Position numbers and translations under genes: made by a program | Notes under the pieces: model-generated | The model's database searches: none | Seen by the model: only the letters and a program-made list of their open reading frames with translations | Told to the model about the DNA's origin: nothing | Part shown: positions 6,885 through 15,289 of the stretch, one piece after another | How positions within the stretch are numbered: the first letter of the stretch is position 1 | Layout of the letters: the number at the start of each line of letters is the position of its first letter | Assembly: GCF_014646195.1 (NCBI RefSeq) | Contig: NZ_BMMZ01000010.1 | Span: 62,001 to 126,000 of the forward strand | Origin: Microlunatus endophyticus | Lineage (GTDB): Bacteria; Actinomycetota; Actinomycetes; Propionibacteriales; Propionibacteriaceae | Length of the DNA stretch: 64,000 nt | Direction of reading: 5' to 3'

Positions 6885-9712
6885 GCCGCCACCTCCGCTT
6901 CGTCCTTGATCGGAATGTGGGGCACGTACTCGAAAAGATCCGGGTCGATGAACGGGGTCGGCTGGGGCGTCGTCGGCACACTCGGTCGGGCGCGACCTGG
7001 CGTGGTCTGCAAGGCCGCCCGCAACGCGGGATGCCAGTCAAGATCAATCCGGATCTTGCCCAACCGGCCCAGCGGATCCAGCCACACGAACTCACCCGTC
7101 TCCGCCGTCCGACCGCCCTCGCGCGGCTTCGGCGACAACGCCTGGATCACCGGCGCGTACGCCTCCGGGCACTGGATCAGCTTGCACGCCTGGACCGCTG
7201 TCGCCTCCTTCGTCAGCCGACCTACGAACGCCGAGCCCATCAGAGCGTCCACGCGGCCGATCGACAGATGATCTTCCGGATGCTGCGATGCAGCGCCGAT
7301 CGCAGTGTTCCACTTCCGCGAATCCCGCGAGAGACGAACAAAGAACGCCCGCCCGGAGCCCCACTGTCCCATCAGATGGTTCTCGTCGAGGAACACGTTC
7401 TTGCGCACGTCCCGCGGCCGGCCGTAGATGAATTTCGAGGCGAAGAACGCCGCCAGGTGCAGCAACGGCTGCGTGTAGCGCTCCTCCGATCCCCAGAAGT
7501 CCCGCTCCACTGATTCTGGTGGCGGCGACAAGCCGGGCATCGTCACCACCACCAGGGTCTTGTCCTCGATCTCCTCGTCCTCGATCGGCCCACGATGCTG
7601 GGGCATGATCAACTCACCGAGAGGGAACTCCGCCGCCGCGCGCAACTCCTCGACCAACTGGCGGGCCAGCTCGCGTTGCGACTCGGTCAGCGACTTCTCG
7701 CCCATCTCTTCGAGTTCCTCGATGATCCAGCGAGGGTTCGTACGCGTGTCCCGAAGGCCGCGCTTCTTCGTCCGTTCCGCCACCCTACGAAGGGCATCGC
7801 GCAGCATCACATCAGTGCCCGGCATCCGCAGTGTCGAGCTCGGAAGCCACATCCGCAACACGTCGAACATCAACTGCTGGCGCTCAGCCGCCGCCCGCCG
7901 CACCGCCCGCTCATACTCAATCCGATTCACCTGATCGGCACGAACCCACGGATTCTCCGAGCCCGTCGCAGGCTCCTCGTTCCGATAGCTCTCCAGAATC
8001 GGATCAGGCACCAGCTGGTACGGCGACAACGTCCCGGCCCGCGAGGCGGTCAGATCCATCACGCGAGAGAACGGCTTCAACTCCGGCAACTCGGTGAGCT
8101 TTGCGAGCGGCCCAGACGGGTCGAAGATGATCGTCGGTTGGCCAGCCCGGATCGCGTTGTAGGCCAAGGTCCCGATCAGCACACTCTTCCCGCCGCCCGG
8201 TTCGGCGACGATCGGAAACAGGCCGGGTGTCTGCAGCACCTCGGGGCCGTAGTGCATGTCGAACCGCGAAGCACGACGTGCCGACCCGACGCCATACCCC
8301 AGATACGGGCCGGTCGGAGTTCCCAGATCGCTGTCCACGTTGGGAAGTGCCGACGCCAGATAGCGGACCGGCATCCGCCGCTGATGACCATGCTGGGCAC
8401 GAGGTTCGGCGGGGATGAACTCCTGCAACGACCGTGCTTGGCCCCGTGCGTGATGCAGCGGCATGTTCAGCCGCTCCCCGTACAGGTCAACCACATCGCG
8501 GGCCCGTTTCAGTGCCTCATCCTCGCTCGTGCCATAGACCGCGAGCCGGATCGTTCCCAGGAACCGGGCTGCGGTGCGGCTGTCGCCCTCGGTGACTTCA
8601 TCGAGGTTGCCCGCTGCGGCACGGATCGCCCGGCCGACCGACGGTGGTGGGGCCATCCGGTGCTCGTCATAGTGAGCGGCGATCCCGGTCGCCCGGTTCT
8701 GCTCAAACTCGATCGCCCTCGACAAGGTCCGCGCCGACAACAAGGTGCCCGACAACGACCACTCCACCGGGAACCCGAGCCGGTTCGAGGCGACGATCCA
8801 CGGATCCCGGCCATCCTCCGGCCAGACACGATCCGGCATCACCCCCATCGTCAACACCGCCACCGACCGATTGACCTTCGCGCCGCGGATCTCACTCACC
8901 ACCCGCACCGTCGACCCGTACGGCTCACTCAGCCACGCCCGCCGTTCGGTGAACTCGGCAAGGTCCTCGACCTCCCACCGATCCCCACCCACACCGGAAT
9001 GCACCGGTGCAGGCACGCCCATCGACAAACTCCGGTGGAACAAGAAACCCAGCTCCCGCGCCGACGCCCGCCGGCCATCGAAACCAGGGCCCGTGACGAT
9101 CCGCTCGATCTGCAAAATCTGATCGATCACCGCCATCGCATCCCGCGACGGGCTGTCGGTGCCGTTGATCAACTCCGCACGGACCGACCGCTTCGGAACC
9201 GGTGCCACCCACACCCCGAGAGCCACCACTTTCTGATCGAGTCCGGTCGACTGCAACCGGCGCTGCGCATGCCCGAGGTAGTCATCCCACGACTCACCAC
9301 CCGTCACCTGGGGCAGCGGCTCCGGGGTCTGCTCGTCGAGACTCCGGGCGTACTCGAACGACGGATACGGGCGCGTCGTCAACCGCAGACGGATCGGCCG
9401 TCCTTCGGGCCGGGACGCAGCTAACTGGCCGTAGCGGAATGTTTGCTGGTCCCACAGGCGACGGCGATCATCCAGCGTTCGGAAATCCCACGACTGGCCG
9501 CCCAACAAGAACCAGGCGAAGATCCCACCACGGGTGAACTGCAACGGTCCGGCGATCTCGTCGGTCGCCAGCGAGAACATCACCTCGCGGCGCGCGGTGA
9601 TCTTTCGGCGGAGCCAGGTCTGGTCGGACCTGCCCTCCCGCACGGCCTCCGATCCGGGATCCGGGATCTCATCCTGCCCGGCCGTATCCGGGCTCTGACG
9701 CCTTCCAAACAT
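6881..9712 (-). CDS. VirB4-family conjugation ATPase
   Basis: This 943-residue protein powers assembly and substrate movement in the conjugation machine. The N-terminal half is the family-specific beta domain. The P-loop EPGGGKSV lies at residues 504-511, the Walker B type strand NVFLDENH near residue 776, and a late arginine/glutamine-rich segment (ASQHPEDHLSIGRVDALMG) completes the ATPase core. Length and motif spacing suit VirB4/TraC-type proteins of Gram-positive elements rather than the coupling protein VirD4. It overlaps the TcpE-like gene by one base and the VirB6-like gene by four bases. Motifs look intact, so the element may still be transfer-competent if the missing genes to the left are also intact. 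Confidence 0.9.
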   Translation of the reverse strand: MFGRRQSPDTAGQDEIPDPGSEAVREGRSDQTWLRRKITARREVMFSLATDEIAGPLQFTRGGIFAWFLLGGQSWDFRTLDDRRRLWDQQTFRYGQLAASRPEGRPIRLRLTTRPYPSFEYARSLDEQTPEPLPQVTGGESWDDYLGHAQRRLQSTGLDQKVVALGVWVAPVPKRSVRAELINGTDSPSRDAMAVIDQILQIERIVTGPGFDGRRASARELGFLFHRSLSMGVPAPVHSGVGGDRWEVEDLAEFTERRAWLSEPYGSTVRVVSEIRGAKVNRSVAVLTMGVMPDRVWPEDGRDPWIVASNRLGFPVEWSLSGTLLSARTLSRAIEFEQNRATGIAAHYDEHRMAPPPSVGRAIRAAAGNLDEVTEGDSRTAARFLGTIRLAVYGTSEDEALKRARDVVDLYGERLNMPLHHARGQARSLQEFIPAEPRAQHGHQRRMPVRYLASALPNVDSDLGTPTGPYLGYGVGSARRASRFDMHYGPEVLQTPGLFPIVAEPGGGKSVLIGTLAYNAIRAGQPTIIFDPSGPLAKLTELPELKPFSRVMDLTASRAGTLSPYQLVPDPILESYRNEEPATGSENPWVRADQVNRIEYERAVRRAAAERQQLMFDVLRMWLPSSTLRMPGTDVMLRDALRRVAERTKKRGLRDTRTNPRWIIEELEEMGEKSLTESQRELARQLVEELRAAAEFPLGELIMPQHRGPIEDEEIEDKTLVVVTMPGLSPPPESVERDFWGSEERYTQPLLHLAAFFASKFIYGRPRDVRKNVFLDENHLMGQWGSGRAFFVRLSRDSRKWNTAIGAASQHPEDHLSIGRVDALMGSAFVGRLTKEATAVQACKLIQCPEAYAPVIQALSPKPREGGRTAETGEFVWLDPLGRLGKIRIDLDWHPALRAALQTTPGRARPSVPTTPQPTPFIDPDLFEYVPHIPIKDEAEVAA

Positions 9713-10179
9713 CAGGTCTCCTCCGCCGCACTACCGGAGCCGCCGACCACATCTGGTGACTCGAACAACCGTTCCGCAGCCGGCGACAGCTCAGCCAGCC
9801 GAGGCCACGGCATCCGCCAATTCATCGGCGGCTCGGCGGCAGCTCGTGATCGGCCGCCTAACTCGTCGCGTGCGGTCGTGATCTTGTACCGCAACGGTTC
9901 ATCGAACGTGACACCGCGCATGATCCGGACAGCGCCATAGACAGCGGCCGGCGCCCCATAGATCAGGCCGAACCAGAACGCGAACCACGGCGCATGACCA
10001 ACCGCCACCAGGCCGGCCAAAGCAATCAGACCAGCGATCAGAACGATCCCGACCGGGATCATCAACAAGGTGACTGCCCACTGCACATACGTCCACTCGA
10101 ACGGCAACGTCGCACCCTTCGGGCCCAACCAGACCGCCCGCAGCTTGCGTGGGCCATCGTCAGTGCGTAGCTCAGGCAT
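9712..10179 (-). CDS. TcpE/PrgI-like conjugation membrane protein
   Basis: This 155-residue protein has a short cytoplasmic start, two closely spaced transmembrane helices at about residues 32-55 and 62-85 (WAVTLLMIPVGIVLIAG and FAFWFGLIYGAPAAVYG), then a soluble C-terminus. Small two-helix proteins immediately before VirB4 are the TcpE/PrgI position in Gram-positive conjugation operons. A GGGAG ribosome site lies 7 bases before the ATG. The stop codon overlaps the first base of the VirB4 start, consistent with partner proteins made together. Identification rests on architecture and gene order. Confidence 0.7.
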   Translation of the reverse strand: MPELRTDDGPRKLRAVWLGPKGATLPFEWTYVQWAVTLLMIPVGIVLIAGLIALAGLVAVGHAPWFAFWFGLIYGAPAAVYGAVRIMRGVTFDEPLRYKITTARDELGGRSRAAAEPPMNWRMPWPRLAELSPAAERLFESPDVVGGSGSAAEET

Positions 10180-10206
10180 GACAGCTCCCTGCCCTCGACA
10201 CGCAGC

Positions 10207-10437
10207 TCAGCCGCTCACCCCAAGCGCGGTCAGCACCTTGTGACCGAACGCCGCGAACCCGATCGCACCCATACCGACCGCGACGATCACAATCGCCACC
10301 AGCGTGTTGAAACCAACCCGCGCGGTCTCCGAATACTGCCCACGCTTGGCACCCGCCGCCAGCGCGATGCCCACCACGATCACCACCAGGCCGAACACGG
10401 CCAACAACAAAGTTTGAACCTTGCCAGGATCGAACAT
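10207..10437 (-). CDS. Pilin-like (VirB2/TrbC-type) small membrane protein
   Basis: The first gene of the conjugation operon encodes 76 residues with two hydrophobic helices (TLLLAVFGLVVIVVGIALA and TLVAIVIVAVGMGAIGFAAF) separated by a short polar loop (GAKRGQYSETAR). This is the build of VirB2/TrbC-type subunits and of the small leading proteins of actinobacterial transfer clusters. A strong GGAGGT ribosome site lies about 9 bases upstream of the ATG, stronger than the sites of downstream genes, as expected for an abundant subunit. There is no cleavable signal peptide. Another possibility is a small channel subunit without pilin function. Confidence 0.65.
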   Translation of the reverse strand: MFDPGKVQTLLLAVFGLVVIVVGIALAAGAKRGQYSETARVGFNTLVAIVIVAVGMGAIGFAAFGHKVLTALGVSG

Positions 10438-10872
10438 CTCGACCTACCTCCAAACGGAAGTTGGGAGTAACCCTCAGCCAGCCGGAGCACCCATGCTGCT
10501 GCCGGACCGCTATGGCTTCAGGGGAGGGGGAAATGCTGCCGCTCGACGACAGCACGTCGTGACCGCCACAGACAGGCAGCCTTGGGAGAGAAGCTGGGCA
10601 GACGACGTTTCGATCACACGCCGCCGGTGCGGTCAGCCAAGACCGTCGAACCGGGCGCACGGTGACCACGCACGCCAACCCGGTAAAGACACGGCTGTTA
10701 GGCTCAACAGCACGGTCCCACCAGAAACCAACCGAATTGCACATTGACACGCCGTACAGAAACCGCGGTACAGAATGTTCACTTCTCCGAGGCCGGCAGT
10801 TCTGCTCAGCTGGAGCAGCCCACGCGCTAGGACGATGGCACCGCAAGACCTGCGATAGCCGCTGCGGGCCTA

Positions 10873-10890
10873 GTCTCACTTCTAGTCTCA
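10873..10890. repeat. GTCTCA direct-repeat pair, left of attachment core
   Basis: GTCTCACTTCTAGTCTCA contains two GTCTCA units 12 bases apart. The identical 18-base block recurs at 11103-11120, on the other side of the attachment core. Short direct repeats beside an attachment core are the usual form of integrase arm-type binding sites. Confidence 0.6.
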
Positions 10891-10895
10891 GTTGC

Positions 10896-10919
10896 CACCG
10901 TTCGGCACCGTTCGGCACC
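10896..10919. repeat. Tandem 10-base repeat
   Basis: CACCGTTCGG occurs twice in tandem followed by a partial third CACC. It sits 67 bases inside the element from the attachment core, directly after the GTCTCA pair, and may be a binding site for integrase or an excision factor. Confidence 0.5.
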
Positions 10920-10986
10920 ACCAACCCCCGCTCGCGTTGAGCGTGAACAGGCCCCAACAGACGGCCAGAAACAGGTGCTCGCGGAC

Positions 10987-11042
10987 TTGGAAAGCGGGTT
11001 GGGTTCACGCCCTCACGAGTTCGAATCTCGTATCCTCCGCCA
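10987..11042 (+). mobile_element. Attachment site: 3' fragment of tRNA-Ser(GGA)
   Basis: From the anticodon loop (TTGGAAA) through the 3' anticodon stem, variable arm, T arm (GAGTTCGAATCTC), acceptor strand TATCCTCC, G73 and CCA, this is the last 56 bases of a serine tRNA with anticodon GGA. The 5' half is missing: the upstream bases GCGGAC cannot pair with the 3' anticodon stem GCGGG. Such a fragment is the distal attachment site left when an element inserts into a tRNA gene and restores the intact copy at its other end. Orientation places the element on the left (bases below 10987) and original chromosome on the right. No full tRNA-Ser(GGA) is in this window. Confidence 0.88.
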
Positions 11043-11102
11043 CCCTGACAAGGGAAAACGCTGATCGGCCCCACCGCCGCTCACCTCCCCGAAACCCGAG
11101 TG

Positions 11103-11145
11103 GTCTCACTTCTAGTCTCAATTGGGCCGCAAGCCTGAAGTCTCA
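11103..11145. repeat. GTCTCA repeats, right of attachment core
   Basis: The 18-base block at 11103-11120 is identical to 10873-10890, and a further GTCTCA lies at 11140-11145. Each of the last two units is followed within a few bases by GGGCCGCAA. The remaining intergenic bases, 11146-11277, show nothing recognisable. Confidence 0.6.
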
Positions 11146-11277
11146 CCGGGCCGCAACGGCCTGCCGCCGGATGTGGAGCGCCGACCGCGGAGGCGGTTCA
11201 CAGTGGCGCGCTAGCTCGACCAAGCCGATGGTCCGGCAGTCGGCAGTCGACGTCGCAGTGGGGCACAGGCTCTCGGA

Positions 11278-12303
11278 TCAGAAGAGTGGCGGAGTGGCTT
11301 CGGTCGCTGCCGCAGCGGGCTGATTGGGAATCCTAAGCTGCTGACCACCCTTGAGCCCGTGCCGCCGTAGCAGCACGTCTGCACGGCGGCCCAGGTCCGC
11401 CGAGTACGAGCGCCGCACGTAGCTGCCACCGCGATAAAGCTCGGCGTACGGCCGGGTCAGGTCAGGTCGGTTGATCGACAGCCAGCGCAGGAACCATTCC
11501 CGGGCGCCTGGTCGCAGGTGCAGGGCGAAGACTGTGGCGCCCGTGGCGCCGGCGGCCGCGATCTCACCGAGGATCCGGTCCAGGTCGGAGTCCGAATCGG
11601 TGATCATCGGCAGCACCGGTGCCACCAGGACGTGGCACGGAAGACCGGCGTCGGTGATGGCCTTGACCAGGCCAAGCCGGGCCCGCGGAGTCGGAGTCCC
11701 CGGCTCCAAGGTGGCATGCACCTCCTCATCGACCAGCGCGATCGACACGGCAAGCCCGACCGGCACACGCCGGGCAGCTTCGACCAGGAGCGGCAGGTCG
11801 CGGCGTGCTGTCGTGCCCTTGGTCAAGATCGAGAACGGCGTACCCGAGCCCGCCAGGGCACCGATGATGCCGGGCATCAGCTGGTAGCGACCCTCGGCCC
11901 GCTGGTACGGATCCGTGTTCGTCCCCAGCGCCACCGGTTCACGGGTCCACGACGGCCGATTCAGCTCCCGCGTCAGCACCTCAGCGACGTTGACCTTGAC
12001 CACGATCTGGTTGTCGAAGTCAGCCCCGCTATCCAGGTCGAGGTAGGTGTGCGTCCGCCGTGCGAAGCAGTAGACACAGCCGTGACTACATCCGCGATAC
12101 GGATTGACCGTCCAGCTGAAAGGAACCCGGGCGGCCACCGGGACACGATTCAGGGCGGACCTGGCCAGCACCTCGTGGAAGGTGATGCCCTCGAATTCCG
12201 GCGTCCGAACCGTCCGCACCAGGCTTTGCAGCCGGTCCAGGCCCGGCAGTGCCGCCGGCTGCCCGTCGGCGGGCTGGTTGATCTTCTGAGCGGACCACCT
12301 CAT
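11278..12303 (-). CDS. Rv2578c-family radical SAM protein
   Basis: A radical S-adenosylmethionine enzyme of 341 residues, related to spore photoproduct lyase-like proteins. The iron-sulfur cluster motif C72-SHG-C76-VY-C79 is intact, preceded by NPYRGCSHG and followed by ARRTHTYL, the signature of the actinobacterial Rv2578c group. I place the start at ATG 12303 (MRWSAQK) because an upstream TTG at 12315 lies inside a LexA-box-like palindrome. No Shine-Dalgarno is visible, so the transcript may be leaderless. From memory, Rv2578c in Mycobacterium tuberculosis belongs to the DNA-damage (LexA) regulon, which agrees with the operator seen here. Its reaction is unknown; DNA lesion repair is a reasonable guess. 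Confidence 0.88.
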   Translation of the reverse strand: MRWSAQKINQPADGQPAALPGLDRLQSLVRTVRTPEFEGITFHEVLARSALNRVPVAARVPFSWTVNPYRGCSHGCVYCFARRTHTYLDLDSGADFDNQIVVKVNVAEVLTRELNRPSWTREPVALGTNTDPYQRAEGRYQLMPGIIGALAGSGTPFSILTKGTTARRDLPLLVEAARRVPVGLAVSIALVDEEVHATLEPGTPTPRARLGLVKAITDAGLPCHVLVAPVLPMITDSDSDLDRILGEIAAAGATGATVFALHLRPGAREWFLRWLSINRPDLTRPYAELYRGGSYVRRSYSADLGRRADVLLRRHGLKGGQQLRIPNQPAAAATEATPPLF

Positions 12304-12311
12304 CCATCCAT

Positions 12312-12327
12312 TCAAACATACATTCGT
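12312..12327. promoter_or_regulatory. LexA (SOS)-box-like operator
   Basis: TCAAACATACATTCGT matches the actinobacterial SOS box TCGAAC-N4-GTTCGA at 9 of 12 fixed positions. It sits 9-24 bases upstream of the radical SAM start codon, where a bound repressor would block transcription. Confidence 0.5.
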
Positions 12328-12410
12328 TTAAGTCGCCGGCCGGATCACACCGGGATCCGCAACGCAGCCATCGGCCGGTGTGTTGCGGGCGGACCGGCTC
12401 GTGGACTGGT

Positions 12411-13854
12411 TCAAACCTGCGGGACCGAACCCGGCTCGCGCAGAACGCCCGGCTCGAATCCGTCGCCGAGCGGGACCTGCGCCTCTTCGATCATGATGAA
12501 CTTCGCCTCGGCCCGCAGCTGCTCCTCCGTCGCCAGCATTTTGCGCCGCGCGATCACCCAGGAGATCACCACCGGAATCGATCCGGCGACCCAGGCCAGT
12601 GGCGGCGCTAAGGCGACCCCGGTGAAGCCGATCAGCCGGACGAGCACCAGCGCCGCGACGGTGCGCAGGACGACCTCGGCGATCCCGGAGATCATCGGCG
12701 ACCGGGCGTTGCCCAGCCCCTGGACAGCATTGCGGTAGAGGAAGAGGATCGCCAGGAAGCCGTACAGACAGCCGTTGATGATCAGGTAATGATGCGCGAG
12801 CGCGACCACGCGGTCCTGCCCGGCTCCGACGAACAGCCGCACGATCGGGGTCCCGACGGTCATCACGATGGTGCCCAGCACCACTGCCGCGCCGAGCGCG
12901 AGCCAGGTCGTACGGGCGACACCGTGGCGCACCCGCTGCCACTCCTGCGCACCCCGGTTCTGGGCGACGTAGGTCGCCAGCGCGAGGCCGAAGGACGCCA
13001 GCGGGGTGACGGCCAACTGGTCCACCCGGGCGGCCGCGGTGAAGCCGGCGACCGTGTCGGCACCCAGGCTGTTGATCGCCCACTGCAGCACCATGATGCC
13101 GATCGAGATGATCGAATACTGGAATCCCATCGAGAGCCCGAGCCGCAACGGCTCGGCCAGCTCCCGCCGATCGACCGCCCAGTCCGCCCGCTGCAACTGC
13201 AGCTGCGGCATCCGCCGGGCGATCAGCCGCAGACACAACACCACCGAGACGAGCTGGGCGGCGACCGTCGCCAGGGCGGCGCCGGCGACTCCCAGGTGCA
13301 GGCCGCCGACGAACATGACCACCAGCCCAGCGTTGAGGACGCAGGACAACACCAGGAAATACAGCGGCGTACGGCTGTCACCGAGCGCGGATCAGCGAAG
13401 ACAGGTAGTTGAATGCCGCGATCGCCCCGACGCCGAGGAAGCTCACCCGCAGGAAGGTGGTCGCATCGGGTACCAGTTCGGCCGGCGTGTCCAGCAGCCG
13501 CAACAAGGGCCCCGCGATCAGGGCGCCGACGATCGTGATGAAGGCCGCGATCCCGACGGTGATCATCGCCCCGGCTGCCACCGCTCGCCGCATCACCGGC
13601 AGCCGGCCGGCGCCGAAGGCCCGCGCAACCGGGATGGGGACCCCGACCGACGACCCGATCGACAGCCCCGTCAGGAAGAAGAGGATCGAGCCGCTGGCGC
13701 CGACCGCCGCGAGCGCGTGCACCGAGATCAGCCGTCCGACGACGATGGCGTCGGTGAATTGATAGAGCTGCTGGAAGACGTTGCCGACCACCAGTGGGAT
13801 GGCGAAAACCATGATCAGGCGAGTGGGCGGACCAATGGTGAGGTTCCGGGTCAT
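12411..13854 (-). pseudogene. MATE-family efflux transporter, disrupted by a frameshift
   Basis: Two adjacent reading frames encode one multidrug/Na+ antiporter of the MATE (DinF/NorM) type. The N-terminal part (13854-13378, 158 residues) starts MTRNLTIGPPTRLIMVFAIP, and contains FQQLYQFTDAIVVGR, the classic first-helix motif. It ends at a premature TGA after SSLIRAR. The C-terminal part continues in another frame with GDSRTPLYFLV from about base 13379 down to 12411. Joined, they give about 480 residues, the normal family length. The shift falls within the bases for LIRALGDS and needs one base removed or two added. Twelve hydrophobic segments are otherwise intact, so either the loss is recent or the base is a sequencing error. 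Confidence 0.85.
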
Positions 13855-13956
13855 TGCTGTGCATCCTTGACGGGCCGGTCGAAGCCGGAGGTCACACGGA
13901 TTCGACCCGGGACAACTCCAAGCAAAGCCTAGTCCAATCGGCCCCGATCAGAAATG

Positions 13957-14220
13957 TCAGACCAGCGGGATGATCACCATCGCGCAGAGCAGTCACCACA
14001 CCATCGTCGGCAGCCCGAGCTTCACGTGGTCGACGAACCGGTAGCCGCCCGGTCCCATGATCATCATGTTCCCGGGCGTCGGGGTCGGCGTCAGACCAGG
14101 GCCGTCGCAGTGTTGCTGATCAACCGTCCGAGGATCGCGGTCAGGACGAAGACGACCGGCATCAGATCACCGGTGGCACCAAGCCGCCTGCGCCCGACGA
14201 CCTTGAGCCTGGGATAGCCA
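13957..14220 (-). pseudogene. Decayed SLC13/DASS-type anion permease remnant
   Basis: Reading the minus strand gives recognisable pieces of the C-terminus of a sodium/anion permease: MPVVFVLTAILGRLISNTAT, then TPGNMMIMGPGGYRFVDH and KLGLPTMVW followed by a stop and LLCAMVIIPLV. In intact relatives SNTATA and TP-x-x-TPANLMVMGPGGYRF are separated by about 40 residues, so an internal deletion is present as well as the stop codon and loss of the N-terminal half. Nothing here could make a working transporter. It sits between the broken MATE gene and the M14 peptidase, marking this as a decaying stretch of transport genes. Confidence 0.7.
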
Positions 14221-14386
14221 GCACCGGAACTCCCGCGACGGCGAAACAGAAGACCGGGCAACTGGCCACGGCCCGCCTCAGCCGCCGCATCATGGCCATG
14301 AGCCGGACACGTGGCTAGACTCCCGACGTGTGCCGGCCGGGGCGGTACGGATACCTGTAGCCCGATCGAACGTCGCAGGAGGCAAC

Positions 14387-15169
14387 GTGGCCGTCATCTC
14401 CGATGGGATCCGTTCCGATGGGATCCATGGTTGGCGCCGCCGTGCGCTGGCGGTGATCATCGCACTCGGCGTCGCCGTGACGCTCTTGATCAACAGCGCT
14501 CCGGCCCAGGCCGTCCAGCGGCCGGCCGTGATCGGCAAGCGGGTCATCGGACATTCGGTCCAGGGCCGGTCGATCACCGCCTGGCACCTCGGCAACGCCC
14601 ATGCCAAGACGACCGTCGTGCTGATCGCCCAGATGCACGGCAACGAGCAGCGGGTCGCCAGCATCCTCTACAGCTTGCGCGACGGCAAAGCGATCACGGG
14701 CATCAACCTGTGGGTTGTGCCCAGCTACAACCCGGACGGGCATGCCCACGACACCCGGCAGAACGCCCACGGTGTCGATCTGAATCGCAACTACCCGACC
14801 GGCTGGCGGCGTACGACCGGTGCCTACAACTCCGGCAAGAAGGCGGCATCGGAGCCCGAGACCCGGGCCATGATGAAATTCCTGAAGCGGGTCAAACCCG
14901 ACTACGTGATCAGCTTCCACCAGCCGCTGCACGGTGTCGACCTGCTGACCAAGCGCAAGTCCTTCTCGCACAAGCTGGCCAAGGCACTCAAGCTGCCCAA
15001 CAAGAGATTCAGCTGCGACGGCGGCTGCCACGGCACATTGACCATGTGGTTCAACCACAACTTCCACGGCGAGGCGATCACGGTCGAGTACGGGTCCACA
15101 CCGAGCCGCGACCGGATGCGCCACAAGGCGGTCACCCAGCTGCTCGGAGTCTTCGGCGCCAAACGCTGA
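14387..15169 (+). CDS. Secreted M14-family zinc carboxypeptidase (MpaA-like)
   Basis: A 260-residue exported metallopeptidase. I chose GTG 14387 because AGGAGG lies 4 bases upstream; a longer frame would begin at 14330 without such a site. A signal segment (ALAVIIALGVAVTLLINS, ending APAQA) precedes the catalytic domain. Zinc ligands are H and E of QMHGNEQ, with the third His in ISFHQPLHG; the catalytic Glu is in ITVEYGS. The substrate-binding segment is GVDLNRNYPTGW. Related MpaA enzymes cut the gamma-D-Glu-diaminopimelate bond of wall peptides, so a role in peptidoglycan turnover outside the cell is likely. A 7-base inverted repeat directly after the stop may act as its terminator. Confidence 0.85.
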   Translation: MAVISDGIRSDGIHGWRRRALAVIIALGVAVTLLINSAPAQAVQRPAVIGKRVIGHSVQGRSITAWHLGNAHAKTTVVLIAQMHGNEQRVASILYSLRDGKAITGINLWVVPSYNPDGHAHDTRQNAHGVDLNRNYPTGWRRTTGAYNSGKKAASEPETRAMMKFLKRVKPDYVISFHQPLHGVDLLTKRKSFSHKLAKALKLPNKRFSCDGGCHGTLTMWFNHNFHGEAITVEYGSTPSRDRMRHKAVTQLLGVFGAKR

Positions 15170-15198
15170 CACTGCCTACAAGATCAACTTCGGCAGTG
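15170..15198 (+). terminator. Weak hairpin after the M14 peptidase gene
   Basis: CACTGCC (15170-15176) and GGCAGTG (15192-15198) pair across a 15-base loop, beginning one base after the stop codon. No T-run follows, so termination would be weak. Confidence 0.4.
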
Positions 15199-15245
15199 AG
15201 CCAGATCACGACCGGAACGGAATGGATCGGCGCACTGAATCGTTC

Positions 15246-15289
15246 TAAACTGGTGTTCGTCACCGTCGACGCAATCGTCGACACTGGTG
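15246..15289 (+). promoter_or_regulatory. Candidate promoter -10 and leader hairpin
   Basis: TAAACT at 15246-15251 fits the TANNNT -10 form. A stem of GTCGACG (15265-15271) and CGTCGAC (15276-15282) with a four-base loop follows about 15 bases on, and outer CACC/GGTG can add pairs with a small bulge. If the start site is near 15258, the next gene at 15423 has an unusually long structured leader of about 165 bases. Confidence 0.4.

Larger units (their letters stand above)
10438..10986. other. Element-end noncoding region: operon promoter and integrase-site DNA
   Basis: These 549 bases lie between the first conjugation gene and the tRNA-derived attachment core. The minus-strand promoter of the conjugation operon must be here, though I could not pick a convincing -10. 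Visible structure includes an inverted repeat CGACG-N6-CGTCG at 10544-10559, a 6-base inverted repeat GCTGTT/AACAGC at 10694-10711, paired GTCTCA repeats at 10873-10890, and a tandem 10-base repeat at 10896-10919. A long minus-strand frame crosses the region but also runs through the tRNA remnant and lacks protein-like features. Confidence 0.55.

Noticed and set aside
7595..9424. 609-codon plus-strand frame inside the VirB4 gene
   Set aside because: It is the antisense shadow of a high-GC gene with clear VirB4 motifs; its sequence is Arg/Pro/His-rich without features.
10987..11042. Possible functional tRNA-Ser
   Set aside because: The acceptor 5' strand, D arm and 5' anticodon stem are absent; only the 3' part remains, as at an attachment site.
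10172..11074. Minus-strand 300-codon frame
   Set aside because: It runs through the tRNA fragment and overlaps two better-supported conjugation genes; composition is not protein-like.
12328..13236. 302-codon minus-strand frame over the MATE region
   Set aside because: Wrong phase of the MATE gene; the other phase carries continuous MATE sequence.
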